Both the position numbers and the translations under genes were made by a program. A stretch of DNA of 64,000 bases from Limnohabitans sp. MMS-10A-192 (GTDB lineage: Bacteria > Pseudomonadota > Gammaproteobacteria > Burkholderiales > Burkholderiaceae_C): contig NZ_NERX01000004.1 of the NCBI RefSeq assembly GCF_003063335.1, positions 248,001 through 312,000 of the forward strand, given 5' to 3'. The notes beneath the pieces were generated by a model. It was given only the letters and a program-made list of their open reading frames with translations. It searched no databases and was not told the origin of the DNA. Positions 30,396 through 39,482 of the stretch are shown one piece after another (the first letter of the stretch is position 1; the number at the start of each line of letters is the position of its first letter).

Positions 30396-31187
30396 TCAGT
30401 CTTTCACGGCTGGTTTACCGGGGCGCCCCGGGATCATGGTCAGCATGTGGTCGGCCACGCCGCCATCGACCACGAGGTTTTGACCATTGACGTAGCTTGC
30501 GCCCGCGCTGATCAGGTAATGCACGGCTTGCCCAATGTCATCGGGCCGACCGATGCGCCCCATGGGCACCAGGGCTTCGCGCCGCGCTTTGGTGTCGGCA
30601 TCTTGGTAGACCGCTTCGGTCAGCGGGGTTCGGACCATGCCCGGGCACACCGTGTTGGTTCGTATGCCTTCTGGCCCCCACTCTTGCGCCAGTTGACGGC
30701 ACAGCATGATGAGCGCCGCTTTGGCCGGCGAATAAGCACCATAACCCGGATGCGGATGCAAGCCCGACATGGAGGCAATGGCCGTGATGCTGCCGCATGT
30801 GCGCTTGAGCGAGGGGTAAGCCGCTTGGGCCATCAGGAAGACCGAGCGGGTGTTGAGGTTGAACGTCAAGTCCCATTGCTCCACCGACAAGTCGGCCAGT
30901 TGGCCTGGCCCTGATGCACCCGCCACGCAGACCAAGGCGTTCAGATCGCCATGGCCAGTCTGCGCCTCATGCACCATGCGACGTGCATCTTCGGGGCGGG
31001 TCACATCGCCCACCACGCCTTGCGCTTGCACGCCCATGTCACGCAGGGCCTGAAGCAAGTGTGAGAGGCGTTCGCCGTTTTGCGTGCTGGCCACCGTCAG
31101 CTTCAGTTCTTGCTTTGCCTGTGCGGCCAGCACCTCGCAGATGCCTCGGCCAATGCCACCGGTCGCACCGGTCACCAAAATATGCAT
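30396..31187 (-). CDS. Short-chain dehydrogenase/reductase (cluster SDR B)
   Basis: A 263-aa SDR with GATGGIGRGI as the cofactor loop and YSPAK as the active-site pair (Ser in SITAIASMSGLHPHPGYGAY). The C-terminus has a 20-residue extension past the usual VVDGG end that carries MIPGRPG. The SDR at 38656 shares this unusual ending and long stretches around EWGPxGxRxNxxCPGMxRT, so the two are paralogues at opposite sides of the ABC transporter genes. It overlaps nothing but is one base from SDR A. Confidence 0.85.
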   Translation of the reverse strand: MHILVTGATGGIGRGICEVLAAQAKQELKLTVASTQNGERLSHLLQALRDMGVQAQGVVGDVTRPEDARRMVHEAQTGHGDLNALVCVAGASGPGQLADLSVEQWDLTFNLNTRSVFLMAQAAYPSLKRTCGSITAIASMSGLHPHPGYGAYSPAKAALIMLCRQLAQEWGPEGIRTNTVCPGMVRTPLTEAVYQDADTKARREALVPMGRIGRPDDIGQAVHYLISAGASYVNGQNLVVDGGVADHMLTMIPGRPGKPAVKD

Positions 31188-31201
31188 GCTTGATCTCCCG
31201 T

Positions 31202-31236
31202 AAAAAAGCCGCCTGGCGATGAAGCACAGGCGGCTT
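31202..31236 (-). terminator. Terminator after the ABC substrate-binding protein gene
   Basis: Minus strand: AAGCCGCCTG, 11-nt loop, CAGGCGGCTT, then TTTTT. It lies between the binding-protein gene (31258) and SDR B, so transcription into SDR B and A is probably reduced to read-through. Confidence 0.75.
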
Positions 31237-31257
31237 GGTCTTCACATCAGCCGGGTA

Positions 31258-32448
31258 TCACATCTTGCACAGTGGCGAAGCTGCGGGAACGATGGACGCA
31301 GGGAAGGTTTGCTCGACCACAGGGCGCAAAACACCATCGGCCATCTTGGCGCGACCCACGTAGTTGGGCAAGACCAGTTGGTTGTCCGCCGCACGCATGG
31401 TCACGTTGCCATAGATGGTGTCCAGTTGGGCACCACGCAGGGCCTTGCTGACCTCTTCAGGTTTGTTGCTCTTGGCCAGCTTGACGCCTTCCAGCATGAC
31501 CTGTGCACCGTTGTAGGCCTGACCTTCGTTGTCGGTGGGCAGGCGGTTGAACTTGGCTTTCCAGGCGGCCACAAAAGCCTTGCTCTTGGGCGTGTCAATG
31601 TCGGGCGTGTAGCCGGTTGTGCCAGGTGTGCCTTCCAGGGCCTTACCGGTCGCATTGATCATGAAGTTCAAGATCAGAGAGTGACCGATCAAAGGTGTCT
31701 TGGGTATCAGGCCAAATTCTTCGGCTTGCTTGACGAAGGCAATGGCGTCACGACCGACTTCGGCCACCCAAATTCCGTCCACATTGGCGGCCTTGAGTTG
31801 GGCGATGTAGGGCGAGAAGTCCTTGGTGCCCATGGGCACGTACAGGCTCAACGGAACGCTTTTGCCGGAAGCTTCGGCCGCTTTTTTGAACGACTCGCCA
31901 GAGTCACGACCCCAGACATAGTCGGCAGCGATCACGGCAAATTTGTTGCCCTTGATGTTCTTGGCCCAAGCGTTGATCATCGCGATGTCCATCGCGTCGG
32001 AGTGGTTGGTGCGGAAGCTCCGTGGCTTGCAGGTGTCGCCGGTCAACTTGTCAGACTTGCTGGCCACCACAAAGTAAGCGGCATCCCAGCGGTCCAGGTT
32101 CTGGGCAATGGCCAGAGAGATGGAGGAGGGGATCGCACCGATCAAGAGGTTGTAGCCATCCCGGGCGAGTTTTTCAGCTTCGCGACGACCCGCATCCGGT
32201 GTGCCTTCGTCGTCGGCTTCCTTCACTTCGATTTTGCGACCGTCCACGTCACCTTTGGCGTTGGCTTCGTCGATGGCGAACTTGATGGCGCGCATGACCT
32301 CTTCACCCTGTTGAGCAAAAACGCCCGATTTGGACGACACCAGGCCGACCTTGACCGGCTCTTTGCCTTGTGCCACAGCCGCCATGGGCAGCGCAGCGAT
32401 CAGGGCCGCAGCGGCGAGGGAACGCTGGATGGTTTTCATTTTGAACAT
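31258..32448 (-). CDS. ABC transporter substrate-binding protein (branched-chain amino acid type)
   Basis: Periplasmic receptor for the LivHMGF-type importer encoded just upstream. The 396-aa precursor starts with a Sec signal (MKTIQRSLAAAALIAALPMA, cleavage after AVA) and continues as a Peripla_BP_6 protein: VKVGLVSSKSGVFAQQGEEV, GAIPSSISLAIAQNL, VIAADYVWGRDSGESF. This subgroup takes hydrophobic amino acids, amides, urea and many aromatic or alicyclic acids; the catabolic surroundings favour a ring-bearing carboxylate. AGGAGA lies six bases from the ATG. Confidence 0.85.
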   Translation of the reverse strand: MFKMKTIQRSLAAAALIAALPMAAVAQGKEPVKVGLVSSKSGVFAQQGEEVMRAIKFAIDEANAKGDVDGRKIEVKEADDEGTPDAGRREAEKLARDGYNLLIGAIPSSISLAIAQNLDRWDAAYFVVASKSDKLTGDTCKPRSFRTNHSDAMDIAMINAWAKNIKGNKFAVIAADYVWGRDSGESFKKAAEASGKSVPLSLYVPMGTKDFSPYIAQLKAANVDGIWVAEVGRDAIAFVKQAEEFGLIPKTPLIGHSLILNFMINATGKALEGTPGTTGYTPDIDTPKSKAFVAAWKAKFNRLPTDNEGQAYNGAQVMLEGVKLAKSNKPEEVSKALRGAQLDTIYGNVTMRAADNQLVLPNYVGRAKMADGVLRPVVEQTFPASIVPAASPLCKM

Positions 32449-32513
32449 GCTTGTCTCCTTTTGTGGGAATTTGCCGGAAACCGTCCGGACATCGGTTGGG
32501 GAAAATGGGACGC

Positions 32514-33218
32514 TCAGACCATGACGTGGTTTTCAAGTGCATGCAGACCATCACGGGAATTGACGACTTCGCCCTGCGCGACGATGGCGCCCTTGGCCAT
32601 GGCCAGGTAACGCCGAGCCACACGCACGACCAGACTCATGTTTTGTTCAATCAACAAAAGCGCCGTGCCTTGGTCGGCCACCTGGTTGAAGATGACGGCC
32701 AGCTGGTCCACGATCACGGGGGCCAGGCCTTCGGTGGGCTCGTCGAGCAAGATCAAGGCTGGATTGGCCATCAGCGCACGCCCGACCGCCAACATCTGTT
32801 GCTGGCCGCCCGACAGCGCCGTGCCCGGTGTGTGGGCGCGCTCTTGCAGGATCGGGAAAATTTTGTAGATTTCGGACACTGACCAAGGCCCCTTGCGGCC
32901 CACGGCGGCGCCCAGGATCAGGTTCTCTTCCACCGTCAGGTTGGCCACAATGCGCCGACCTTGCGGCACCACCGCTATGCCATGCTGCGCCGCCATGTAG
33001 GCGCGCAGCTTGGTGTGCTCTTTGCCACCAAAAGCCACATGCCCATCTTGCAAACTGGCCAGCCCCAGGATGGTGTTGACCACCGTGGTCTTGCCCACCC
33101 CGTTGCGCCCGATGAGGGCCACCCGCTCACCCGGGTTCACATGCAGGTCCAGGCCGTGCAAGATGTGCGCCGCACCGTAGTAGGCGTGGACGTTTTTCAG
33201 ACTCAACAAGGCGCTCAT
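32514..33218 (-). CDS. ABC transporter ATP-binding protein, LivF type
   Basis: A 234-aa ATPase with Walker A GRNGVGKTTVVN, the signature ALSGGQQQMLAVGRALM and Walker B LILLDEPTEGL. LivF proteins begin MSALLSLKNVHAYYGAAHILHG-like, as here. Its ATG overlaps the stop of livG by 4 bp. It energises the importer together with LivG. Confidence 0.9.
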   Translation of the reverse strand: MSALLSLKNVHAYYGAAHILHGLDLHVNPGERVALIGRNGVGKTTVVNTILGLASLQDGHVAFGGKEHTKLRAYMAAQHGIAVVPQGRRIVANLTVEENLILGAAVGRKGPWSVSEIYKIFPILQERAHTPGTALSGGQQQMLAVGRALMANPALILLDEPTEGLAPVIVDQLAVIFNQVADQGTALLLIEQNMSLVVRVARRYLAMAKGAIVAQGEVVNSRDGLHALENHVMV

Positions 33219-33934
33219 GCTGCGCTCCCCAAATAAGCTTCACGGACACGTGGATTGGCGCGCACTTCAGCTGGCGCCCCGCTGGCAATCACACGGCCCA
33301 ACTCAAACACCGTCACCACATCGGAGATGCCAAACACCACATCCATGTCGTGTTCCACCAGCAAGACCGACACGTCCCAGCTGGAGGTGAGTTTTTTCAA
33401 GTGCTGCGCTAAATCCAAAGATTCCTTGACCGACAAGCCCGCCATCGGCTCGTCGAGCAGCAGCACCGTCGGGCGACCCACCAATGCCAGCCCCAGATCC
33501 AGTCGGCGCTGCTCGCCGTAGCCCAGATCTTCGGCCGTCGAATCTTTGAGCGCCCACAGGTCCAGTTCCTTGAGCACCGCTTCGGCGTCGGCAGCGGAAT
33601 CTTTGACGCCCATCTTGTGTGAGGCCAGCTCAATCTGGCGGTACACGGTCATTTGGCCGAAGATGCTGGTGCGCTGAAAGCTGCGCGACAAGCCGCGCAT
33701 GCGACGTTCCACCACGCCCAGGGCCGACACGTCTTGCCCCAGCAAACTGACTTTGCCCCGTGTGAGCTTGCGCCTGCCGGTGATCGCGTCGATCACGGTG
33801 GATTTGCCTGCGCCATTGGGGCCAATCAGGCCTCGGATTTGGCCTTTTTCAAGCGTGAGGGCCACGCCATCGACCGCCTTGACGCCACCATAGTGGATGG
33901 CCACGTCGTCTGCTTGCAATACGTAATTTGTCAT
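33215..33934 (-). CDS. ABC transporter ATP-binding protein, LivG type
   Basis: A 239-aa ATPase with Walker A GPNGAGKSTVIDAITG, signature LGYGEQRRLDLGLAL (the first residues deviate from LSGGQ), Walker [13 protein letters not shown] and the H-loop LLVEHDMDVVF. The ATG at 33934 (MTNYVLQADD) gives the normal LivG length; the frame is open for 27 more codons upstream but those overlap livM and match nothing. Overlaps livF by 4 bp. Confidence 0.9.
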   Translation of the reverse strand: MTNYVLQADDVAIHYGGVKAVDGVALTLEKGQIRGLIGPNGAGKSTVIDAITGRRKLTRGKVSLLGQDVSALGVVERRMRGLSRSFQRTSIFGQMTVYRQIELASHKMGVKDSAADAEAVLKELDLWALKDSTAEDLGYGEQRRLDLGLALVGRPTVLLLDEPMAGLSVKESLDLAQHLKKLTSSWDVSVLLVEHDMDVVFGISDVVTVFELGRVIASGAPAEVRANPRVREAYLGSAA

Positions 33935-33947
33935 GCTGTTCTCCCGC

Positions 33948-34919
33948 TCAGTGGCCGCCGACCTTGATCGAGGGCTTCTTGCCCAGGACCCAGCGGTCAA
34001 ACAATCCCGCCACACCTGTGGGCGAGAACACGATGACCGCGATCAGGGCCATGCCGAAAATCGTCATCCAGTGCGTGGCGTGTTCACCCAAAATGTCTTT
34101 GAACATGAAATAAACCACCGCACCCACTGCAGGGCCCCACAGCGCCTTGAAGCCGCCCACAACCACCATCATCAAAGCCACACCCGACAGGCTCCAGTGC
34201 ATGCTTTCAGGGGAGACAAAGCCGGTGTTCATGGCCGAGAGCACACCCGCCACCGAGGTCACCAAGGCGGACAGGGCATACACCGCCGCACGTGGCAGCA
34301 AGGTGGTGATGCCAATGAAGCGGGCGCGTTCTTCGTTGTCGCGCACAGCCTCGGTGATGCCGCCAAAGCGGGTCCGCATCAGCCATGCCAAGAGGAACAT
34401 CACCACCACCAGCGTGCTCCAGCAGACCAGGAACATCGTGGCGGGCTTGAGCATTTGCGACATCGGAAAACCAAACAGACGCGAAGGCCAATCGATGTTC
34501 ATGCCGTCAGCGCCGCCGGTCAAACCGCGGGCGCGTGATGCCGACAGGAAAAACATCTGACCGATGGCCAGCGTCAACATGCCAAAGGCCACGCCGGGTA
34601 CCCGCACGATCACCAGCCCGATCAGGAAGGCTGCCGCCGTCACGGCCAGCAAGGTCACCACAATGGCCAGTTCGGCCGACATGAGCTGCAGCTGCAGCAA
34701 GATGCCGATCAGGTAACTGGCCCCGCCGAAGAACAAAGCGTGGCCAAAGCTGACCATGCCGTTTTGCTTGAGCAAAACGCCCACACCCAGTGCAAACACC
34801 GCGTAAATGATGGACTGCGTGAGAAGCGACAGCAGCGTGCTCGACGACACACCGAAGGCCACCACGGCCCCCATGGCCAGCGCTGCAAGGGCACCCAGGG
34901 AAGATTTTTTCAAACTCAT
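33948..34919 (-). CDS. ABC transporter permease, LivM type
   Basis: A 323-aa inner-membrane permease with eight or more hydrophobic segments, the LivM-typical GMVSFGHALFFGGASYL near residue 55 and the EAA-like loop AVRDNEERARFIGITTL that docks the ATPase. The ATG at 34919 is chosen because AGGAG at 34929-34933 lies nine bases away; ATG 34925 is too close. It forms the channel with LivH. Confidence 0.88.
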   Translation of the reverse strand: MSLKKSSLGALAALAMGAVVAFGVSSSTLLSLLTQSIIYAVFALGVGVLLKQNGMVSFGHALFFGGASYLIGILLQLQLMSAELAIVVTLLAVTAAAFLIGLVIVRVPGVAFGMLTLAIGQMFFLSASRARGLTGGADGMNIDWPSRLFGFPMSQMLKPATMFLVCWSTLVVVMFLLAWLMRTRFGGITEAVRDNEERARFIGITTLLPRAAVYALSALVTSVAGVLSAMNTGFVSPESMHWSLSGVALMMVVVGGFKALWGPAVGAVVYFMFKDILGEHATHWMTIFGMALIAVIVFSPTGVAGLFDRWVLGKKPSIKVGGH

Positions 34920-34938
34920 GCTCATCAACTCCTCTTGA

Positions 34939-35790
34939 TCAAGTACGGCTGCCGGCAAAACCGGAGGGTTTCCAGATCAGGATGCCGATCATGAACACGA
35001 AGGGCAGCAAAACCGCGGCATCGGGCAGGTAGACCGCACCAATGGCCTGCACCATGCCCAACACCAAGGCCGCGATGAACGCACCAGCCAAAGAGCCCAG
35101 GCCACCGATCACGACCACGACGAAGGAGTCGATGATCACGTCAGAACTCATGGCCGGTGACAAGGACAGGAAGGGCGCGGCCACCACACCGGCTATACCC
35201 GCCAGCGCCGTGCCCAAGCCCACCACGCCTGCGCTCAGAAAATCGGTGTTCACGCCTTGCATGGAGGTGGTCACGGGGTCGGTGCTGGCGGCACGGACAA
35301 ACAAACCCACCTTGGAAAAGCGCAACCACAGGCTCAGGCCCAGCGCCACCAGCAAACCGATCACGATCACCGACAAGCGGTAGGCCGGCACAGGCGTGCC
35401 AAACAAGTCGACGCTGAAGGCCAGGGCTTCAGGGACTGGCACGGACAGGTTGCTTTTGCCCCAAGTGGTTTGCACCAGATCCTCAATGACCAACAGCAGG
35501 CCGAAAGTGACGAGCACCACCGTGAGCGGGTCGCGGTCTTGGAGCAGGCGAAAGCCATAGCGGTCCAGCAAGACGCCGAACACAGCCATGATGGCCGGGG
35601 CCGCGACCAAGGCCACCCAGAAATTGCTGTGCAACGAGATCGAATAGCCCAGGTAAGCGCCCAACATGTACAGCGAGCCATGGGCAAAGTTCACCACCCG
35701 GCGCAGGCCGTAGATGAGGGCCAGGCCCGAGCACATCACGATGAGCAATGCGCCGTAGACCAGGCCGTTGAATAAATTGATCGTCAACAT
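34939..35790 (-). CDS. ABC transporter permease, LivH type
   Basis: A 283-aa membrane protein with the LivH signatures NGLVYGALLIVMCSGLALIYG and NFAHGSLYMLGAYLGYS at the N-terminus and GGLGSLAGAFIAALVLGMVQ toward the C-terminus. First of the five transporter genes in transcription order, 17 bp after an SDR gene on the same strand, so it belongs to the same unit as the dehydrogenases. Confidence 0.9.
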   Translation of the reverse strand: MLTINLFNGLVYGALLIVMCSGLALIYGLRRVVNFAHGSLYMLGAYLGYSISLHSNFWVALVAAPAIMAVFGVLLDRYGFRLLQDRDPLTVVLVTFGLLLVIEDLVQTTWGKSNLSVPVPEALAFSVDLFGTPVPAYRLSVIVIGLLVALGLSLWLRFSKVGLFVRAASTDPVTTSMQGVNTDFLSAGVVGLGTALAGIAGVVAAPFLSLSPAMSSDVIIDSFVVVVIGGLGSLAGAFIAALVLGMVQAIGAVYLPDAAVLLPFVFMIGILIWKPSGFAGSRT

Positions 35791-35807
35791 TTGGGGTGTC
35801 TCCTTTT

Positions 35808-36608
35808 TTAATCTTCTTCAAGCGGACCAAGTGCCGCCTCGGGCGCACCCAAGGCGGTCCAGCCACCGTCGACTGGCAACACCGCACCGGTGATGTAGCT
35901 GGCAAGGGGTGAGGCCAAAAAGGCGATCACCTGGGCAATTTCTTCGGGGGCAGCCATGCGTCCCATGGGGGTTCGGCGGGCAATCGCCTGGGCATCGATG
36001 GCGCCGCGATCGACCAGACTGGCCACCAAGGCGGTCTTCACATAACCGGGCGCCACAGCGTTCACGCGGATGCCACGGCGCGCCCATTCGCTGGCCAGTG
36101 CCCGGGTCATGCCGAGAACACCGGCCTTGGCCGCGCAGTAAGCGTTGCGACCGGGAATGCCGCCAAAGCTGGCGATGGAGCCGATGTTCACGATGGCGCC
36201 CCGGTTGCCGTGGGCATCACGGGCTTGCTGGGTCATCTGCGCAATCACTTGTTGCGACATGAGAAAGGCACCCCGCAAATGCACAGCCAACACGTTGTCA
36301 AACGCGGCGATGTCTTGCTGCAAAGTTGGTGCGGTCTGATCGGGGATCCCGGCGTTGTTCACCAGTCCATCGATGCGGCCATGGCGCGCCACCACATCGG
36401 TCACCCGCGCTTGCACCGCGTCCGCATCGGTCACATCACAGGCCCAACCCGAGTGCTGAGCACCCAGGGCCTGCGCACGTTCAGCCGCGAGCGAACCGTT
36501 CAGATCGAACAAGGCCACGGTCCAACCCGCATGGGCCAGCTGCTGTGCCGTGGCCCAGCCGATGCCCTCGGCGGCACCGGTGACGATGGCCACAGGTGCG
36601 GCGCTCAT
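35808..36608 (-). CDS. Short-chain dehydrogenase/reductase (cluster SDR C)
   Basis: A 266-aa SDR with TGAAEGIGWATAQQL, NNAGIPDQTAP, and active-site GSIASFGGIPGRNAYCAAK. The ATG at 36608 overlaps the TGA of the NIPSNAP gene by 4 bp (ATGA), implying coupled translation; the frame is open 40 codons further upstream but that part is antisense-like noise over the NIPSNAP gene. The C-terminal ending AVLPVDGGWTALGAPE is that of NAD-dependent alcohol-type SDRs. Confidence 0.85.
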   Translation of the reverse strand: MSAAPVAIVTGAAEGIGWATAQQLAHAGWTVALFDLNGSLAAERAQALGAQHSGWACDVTDADAVQARVTDVVARHGRIDGLVNNAGIPDQTAPTLQQDIAAFDNVLAVHLRGAFLMSQQVIAQMTQQARDAHGNRGAIVNIGSIASFGGIPGRNAYCAAKAGVLGMTRALASEWARRGIRVNAVAPGYVKTALVASLVDRGAIDAQAIARRTPMGRMAAPEEIAQVIAFLASPLASYITGAVLPVDGGWTALGAPEAALGPLEED

Positions 36609-36943
36609 GCAACGCTCCATGCGGGCATCGGGGCGTTGCGGATCAGTCGCGTCTCTTGCGCCGTGATCAGGTGTGCCGAAGCCTGCAAGTACGCAGCAAA
36701 GTCCGGATGGCTGTCGCGTGCACGGCATCGGCGTTCGTAGTCCGCCAAATCGTCATAGCCCCACAGGTGCACAAACTGGTTTTGCGGCCCCACCAGGCTG
36801 GTGTAAAAGCCCATGGGGTGGCCCAGCGTGTCCAACAATATGGGCATGGCCAGGCGGTTGAAGACGTCCAGAAACTCCGGCATCTTGCGCAGCGCAATCG
36901 TGTAGATGCGGTGGTCCACCAAAGGCTTGATGAGCGTGCGCAT
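36605..36943 (-). CDS. NIPSNAP-family protein
   Basis: A 112-aa ferredoxin-like alpha+beta protein. The NIPSNAP hallmarks are the VDHRIYTIALRKMPEFLDVFNRLAM start and the core FYTSLVGPQNQFVHLWGYDDLADYERR. NIPSNAP proteins often sit in degradation operons next to flavoprotein dehydrogenases; their role is unsettled (dimeric alpha-beta barrels, possible binding or accessory function). It sits one base downstream of a KstD-like flavoprotein gene and overlaps SDR C. Confidence 0.85.
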   Translation of the reverse strand: MRTLIKPLVDHRIYTIALRKMPEFLDVFNRLAMPILLDTLGHPMGFYTSLVGPQNQFVHLWGYDDLADYERRCRARDSHPDFAAYLQASAHLITAQETRLIRNAPMPAWSVA

Positions 36944-36944
36944 G

Positions 36945-38645
36945 TCAGGCCCCCGCCTTGTCGGCGATGTGGTTGGCCGTCACATAGGCAAACACCATGT
37001 TGGGCCCGTGCGTGATGCCTGCGGCCGGGTAGTTGCCACCCATGATGCTGGCCCGGTCGTTGCCGACGGCGTACAAACTAGGGATGACCGAGCCATCGCT
37101 TTTCTTGACTTCACCCACCACGCTGGTCTGGATGCCATCGAAGCTGCCCAGGTCTCCCATCAACAGTTTGACCGCATAGAACGGACCTTTTTTAACCGGT
37201 GCCACACAGGGGTTGGGCTGGTGGTTGGGGTCGGCCAGGTAGCGGTTGAAGGCGGTGGTGCCACGGGCGTGTTGTTCGTCCACACCTTTGACAGCACCGG
37301 TGTTGTATTCGCGCACGGTGGCTTCCAGACCCGCCGCATCGATGCCGGTGACCTGCGCCAGATCGGCCAAGGTCTTGCCCTCAAAGAGGTAACCATTGCG
37401 GATGTATTTGCCAAAGGGCATGGGCGCGGGTTTGACGAAGCCCAGTCCGTATTTGCCCAAGGTGGTCTTGTCACAGACCAGCCACATCACGGTTTCTTTT
37501 TGTCCCTTGCAGGCTTCGATCATGGCCACGCCCACATCGTGGTACGAGTTCGATTCATTCGTGAAGCGCTTGCCGTTGCGCAGCACGCCAATCACGCCGG
37601 GTTTGTAACGGTCCAGCAAGTGGGGGAACACACCAAATTCGCCGTTGCCATAGGGCACTTTGGACACGGGCATCCAGGCGGCTGCATCTTTGAAGCGCAA
37701 GTCCACATCGGCGCCTGCAGTCTCGGCCATGCGCACGCCATCACCGGTGTTGGTTTCGGGGGTAGGGGAGAGGTGTTCCCCGCCACTTTGCAGGTGCGGA
37801 TAAGCCTTGGCGATGCGCTGCACGTCTTGCGGAAAGCCACCGCAAGCGAGCACCACGCCCCGGCGTGCGCGGATTTCGCGCTCACCACCTTCGCCTCCAA
37901 CCCCCATGCCGACCACTTGGCCGTTTTCGGTCAGCACCCGTTTGGCCGGTGTCGAGGTCAGGATCGGAATGCCCAGGTCCAGCGCCGATTTGGCCAGACG
38001 TGCGGCCAGCGCATTGCCGCTGGTCACGTTGATGGCGCGTTGGTACAGCGCCAGTTCCTTGAGGTGGTTGACCAGCCGTTTGGCCACGTACAAAAAGGAC
38101 GTCAGTGATTTCGTGAACTGGAAAAAATGCTTGAGGTCCGCATTGGACGAGTTGAACATCATGCCGATGAAGGTGATGGTCTTGAGCGGGGGTTTCAAGC
38201 GCGGCATGTCTTTGCCCAGACCTCGGATGTCGTAGGGCTGCGCCAGGATGGAGCGGCCAATCGGCGCGCCGCCAGGCACGTCAGGGTGGTAATCCGGGTA
38301 GAGCGTGGGGATGAATTTCATCTCGGTCTCGCGCTCGAAGAAGTCCACCATCTTGGGGCCCTGGTCCATGAAAACGCTGACCGCTGCTTCGTCGTAATAG
38401 GCGCCGGTCTCTTGCATCATGTAAGTGCGCACGGCCTCCAGCGTGTCTTGCGGGTTTTGCTTGCGGCCATGCGCGTTCAAGGGAATCCAGAGCACGCCAC
38501 CCGACAGGGCGGTGGTGCCGCCGAACACGGGTTCTTTCTCGATCACCACCACATCCAGGCCCCGTTTTTTGGCCGTGATGGCGCAAGACAAGCCTGCGGC
38601 ACCAGAGCCCACCACCAGCAAATCACATTCGAAATGGTTTGTCAT
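36945..38645 (-). CDS. FAD-dependent oxidoreductase, 3-ketosteroid-delta1-dehydrogenase-like
   Basis: A 566-aa flavoprotein of the fumarate reductase/KstD family. FAD loop VVGSGAAGLSCAITAKKRG (Gly13, 15, 18), then the GGTTALSGGVLWIP motif, and a C-terminal FAD segment GNDRASIMGGNYPAAGITHG. Tyr539 with Gly four residues later matches the Tyr487/Gly491 pair that enolises the ketone in Rhodococcus KstD1. This favours desaturation next to a ring ketone rather than fumarate reduction. No signal peptide. Partners are a NIPSNAP protein and SDRs that could supply the ketone from an alcohol. Confidence 0.85.
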   Translation of the reverse strand: MTNHFECDLLVVGSGAAGLSCAITAKKRGLDVVVIEKEPVFGGTTALSGGVLWIPLNAHGRKQNPQDTLEAVRTYMMQETGAYYDEAAVSVFMDQGPKMVDFFERETEMKFIPTLYPDYHPDVPGGAPIGRSILAQPYDIRGLGKDMPRLKPPLKTITFIGMMFNSSNADLKHFFQFTKSLTSFLYVAKRLVNHLKELALYQRAINVTSGNALAARLAKSALDLGIPILTSTPAKRVLTENGQVVGMGVGGEGGEREIRARRGVVLACGGFPQDVQRIAKAYPHLQSGGEHLSPTPETNTGDGVRMAETAGADVDLRFKDAAAWMPVSKVPYGNGEFGVFPHLLDRYKPGVIGVLRNGKRFTNESNSYHDVGVAMIEACKGQKETVMWLVCDKTTLGKYGLGFVKPAPMPFGKYIRNGYLFEGKTLADLAQVTGIDAAGLEATVREYNTGAVKGVDEQHARGTTAFNRYLADPNHQPNPCVAPVKKGPFYAVKLLMGDLGSFDGIQTSVVGEVKKSDGSVIPSLYAVGNDRASIMGGNYPAAGITHGPNMVFAYVTANHIADKAGA

Positions 38646-38655
38646 GTTTGTTTCC

Positions 38656-39468
38656 TCAAGCGGTTTGGTTGAAGCCAGGACGCGGCACCATGTCCATCAA
38701 CATGCAGGACATGCCCCCGTCGACAACGAGCTCGGCACCGTTGACATAGCCCGAACGGGGGCTGGCCAGAAAGATCGCGACATCGGCGATGTCTTGCGGC
38801 TCGCCGATGCGGCGGCTGGCGGTGACGGCTGAACGCTTGGCCTCAAAACCAGGCTCTTCGTAAAACTTGGCCGACAAAGCGGTGCGGATCATGCCGGGGC
38901 AGATCGCGTTGCTGCGCACGCCCTGTGGGCCCCATTCGACGGCCAGTTGGCGGGACATCTGCAGCACGCCGGCCTTGCTGGCGCTGTAGGCACCGCTGTG
39001 GCTTTGCGGGAACAGTCCTGAGATGGAAGCGACGTTGACGATGCAGCCTTCACCGGCCTCGCGCATGGCCGCACCGAAGGCGCGGGCGCACAGCAGGTAG
39101 CCCGTCAGGTTGACCGCCAGCACGGCGTTCCAGTCGTCCAGGCTCACATCGGCCAAGCCGCCAGAACGCAGCAGGCCTGCGTTGTTGATCAGTGCGTAGG
39201 CGGTGCCCCATGTGGACTGGACTTTTTCTGCGGCCGCCTGCACGCTGGCCGCATCGCTGATGTCGCAGTTCACCGCCAGGGTCTGCGCGCCTTGCGCTTG
39301 CAGCTGATCGTGCATGCGCTGCAAGCCCTGTGCATCGCGATCGAGCAGTGCCACGCGTGCACCCACTTGCGTCAAACGCTGGGCTACCGATGCGCCGATG
39401 CCGCTGGCCGCACCGGTGACCACGCACACGCGGCCCTGCAGCTCAAGCCAGCTTTTGTCTCCACTCAT
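38656..39468 (-). CDS. Short-chain dehydrogenase/reductase (cluster SDR D)
   Basis: First gene of the catabolic run, 270 aa. Cofactor loop VVTGAASGIGASVAQRL, active site ASISGLFPQSHSGAYSASK, and a C-terminal extension CMLMDMVPRPGFNQTA like that of SDR B. The start is ATG 39468; an AAGGA seven bases upstream supports it over ATG 39474. The frame continues far upstream through the divergent AraC gene, which is an artefact of GC-rich reading frames. Confidence 0.85.
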   Translation of the reverse strand: MSGDKSWLELQGRVCVVTGAASGIGASVAQRLTQVGARVALLDRDAQGLQRMHDQLQAQGAQTLAVNCDISDAASVQAAAEKVQSTWGTAYALINNAGLLRSGGLADVSLDDWNAVLAVNLTGYLLCARAFGAAMREAGEGCIVNVASISGLFPQSHSGAYSASKAGVLQMSRQLAVEWGPQGVRSNAICPGMIRTALSAKFYEEPGFEAKRSAVTASRRIGEPQDIADVAIFLASPRSGYVNGAELVVDGGMSCMLMDMVPRPGFNQTA

Positions 39469-39482
39469 GACCATGTCCTTGT

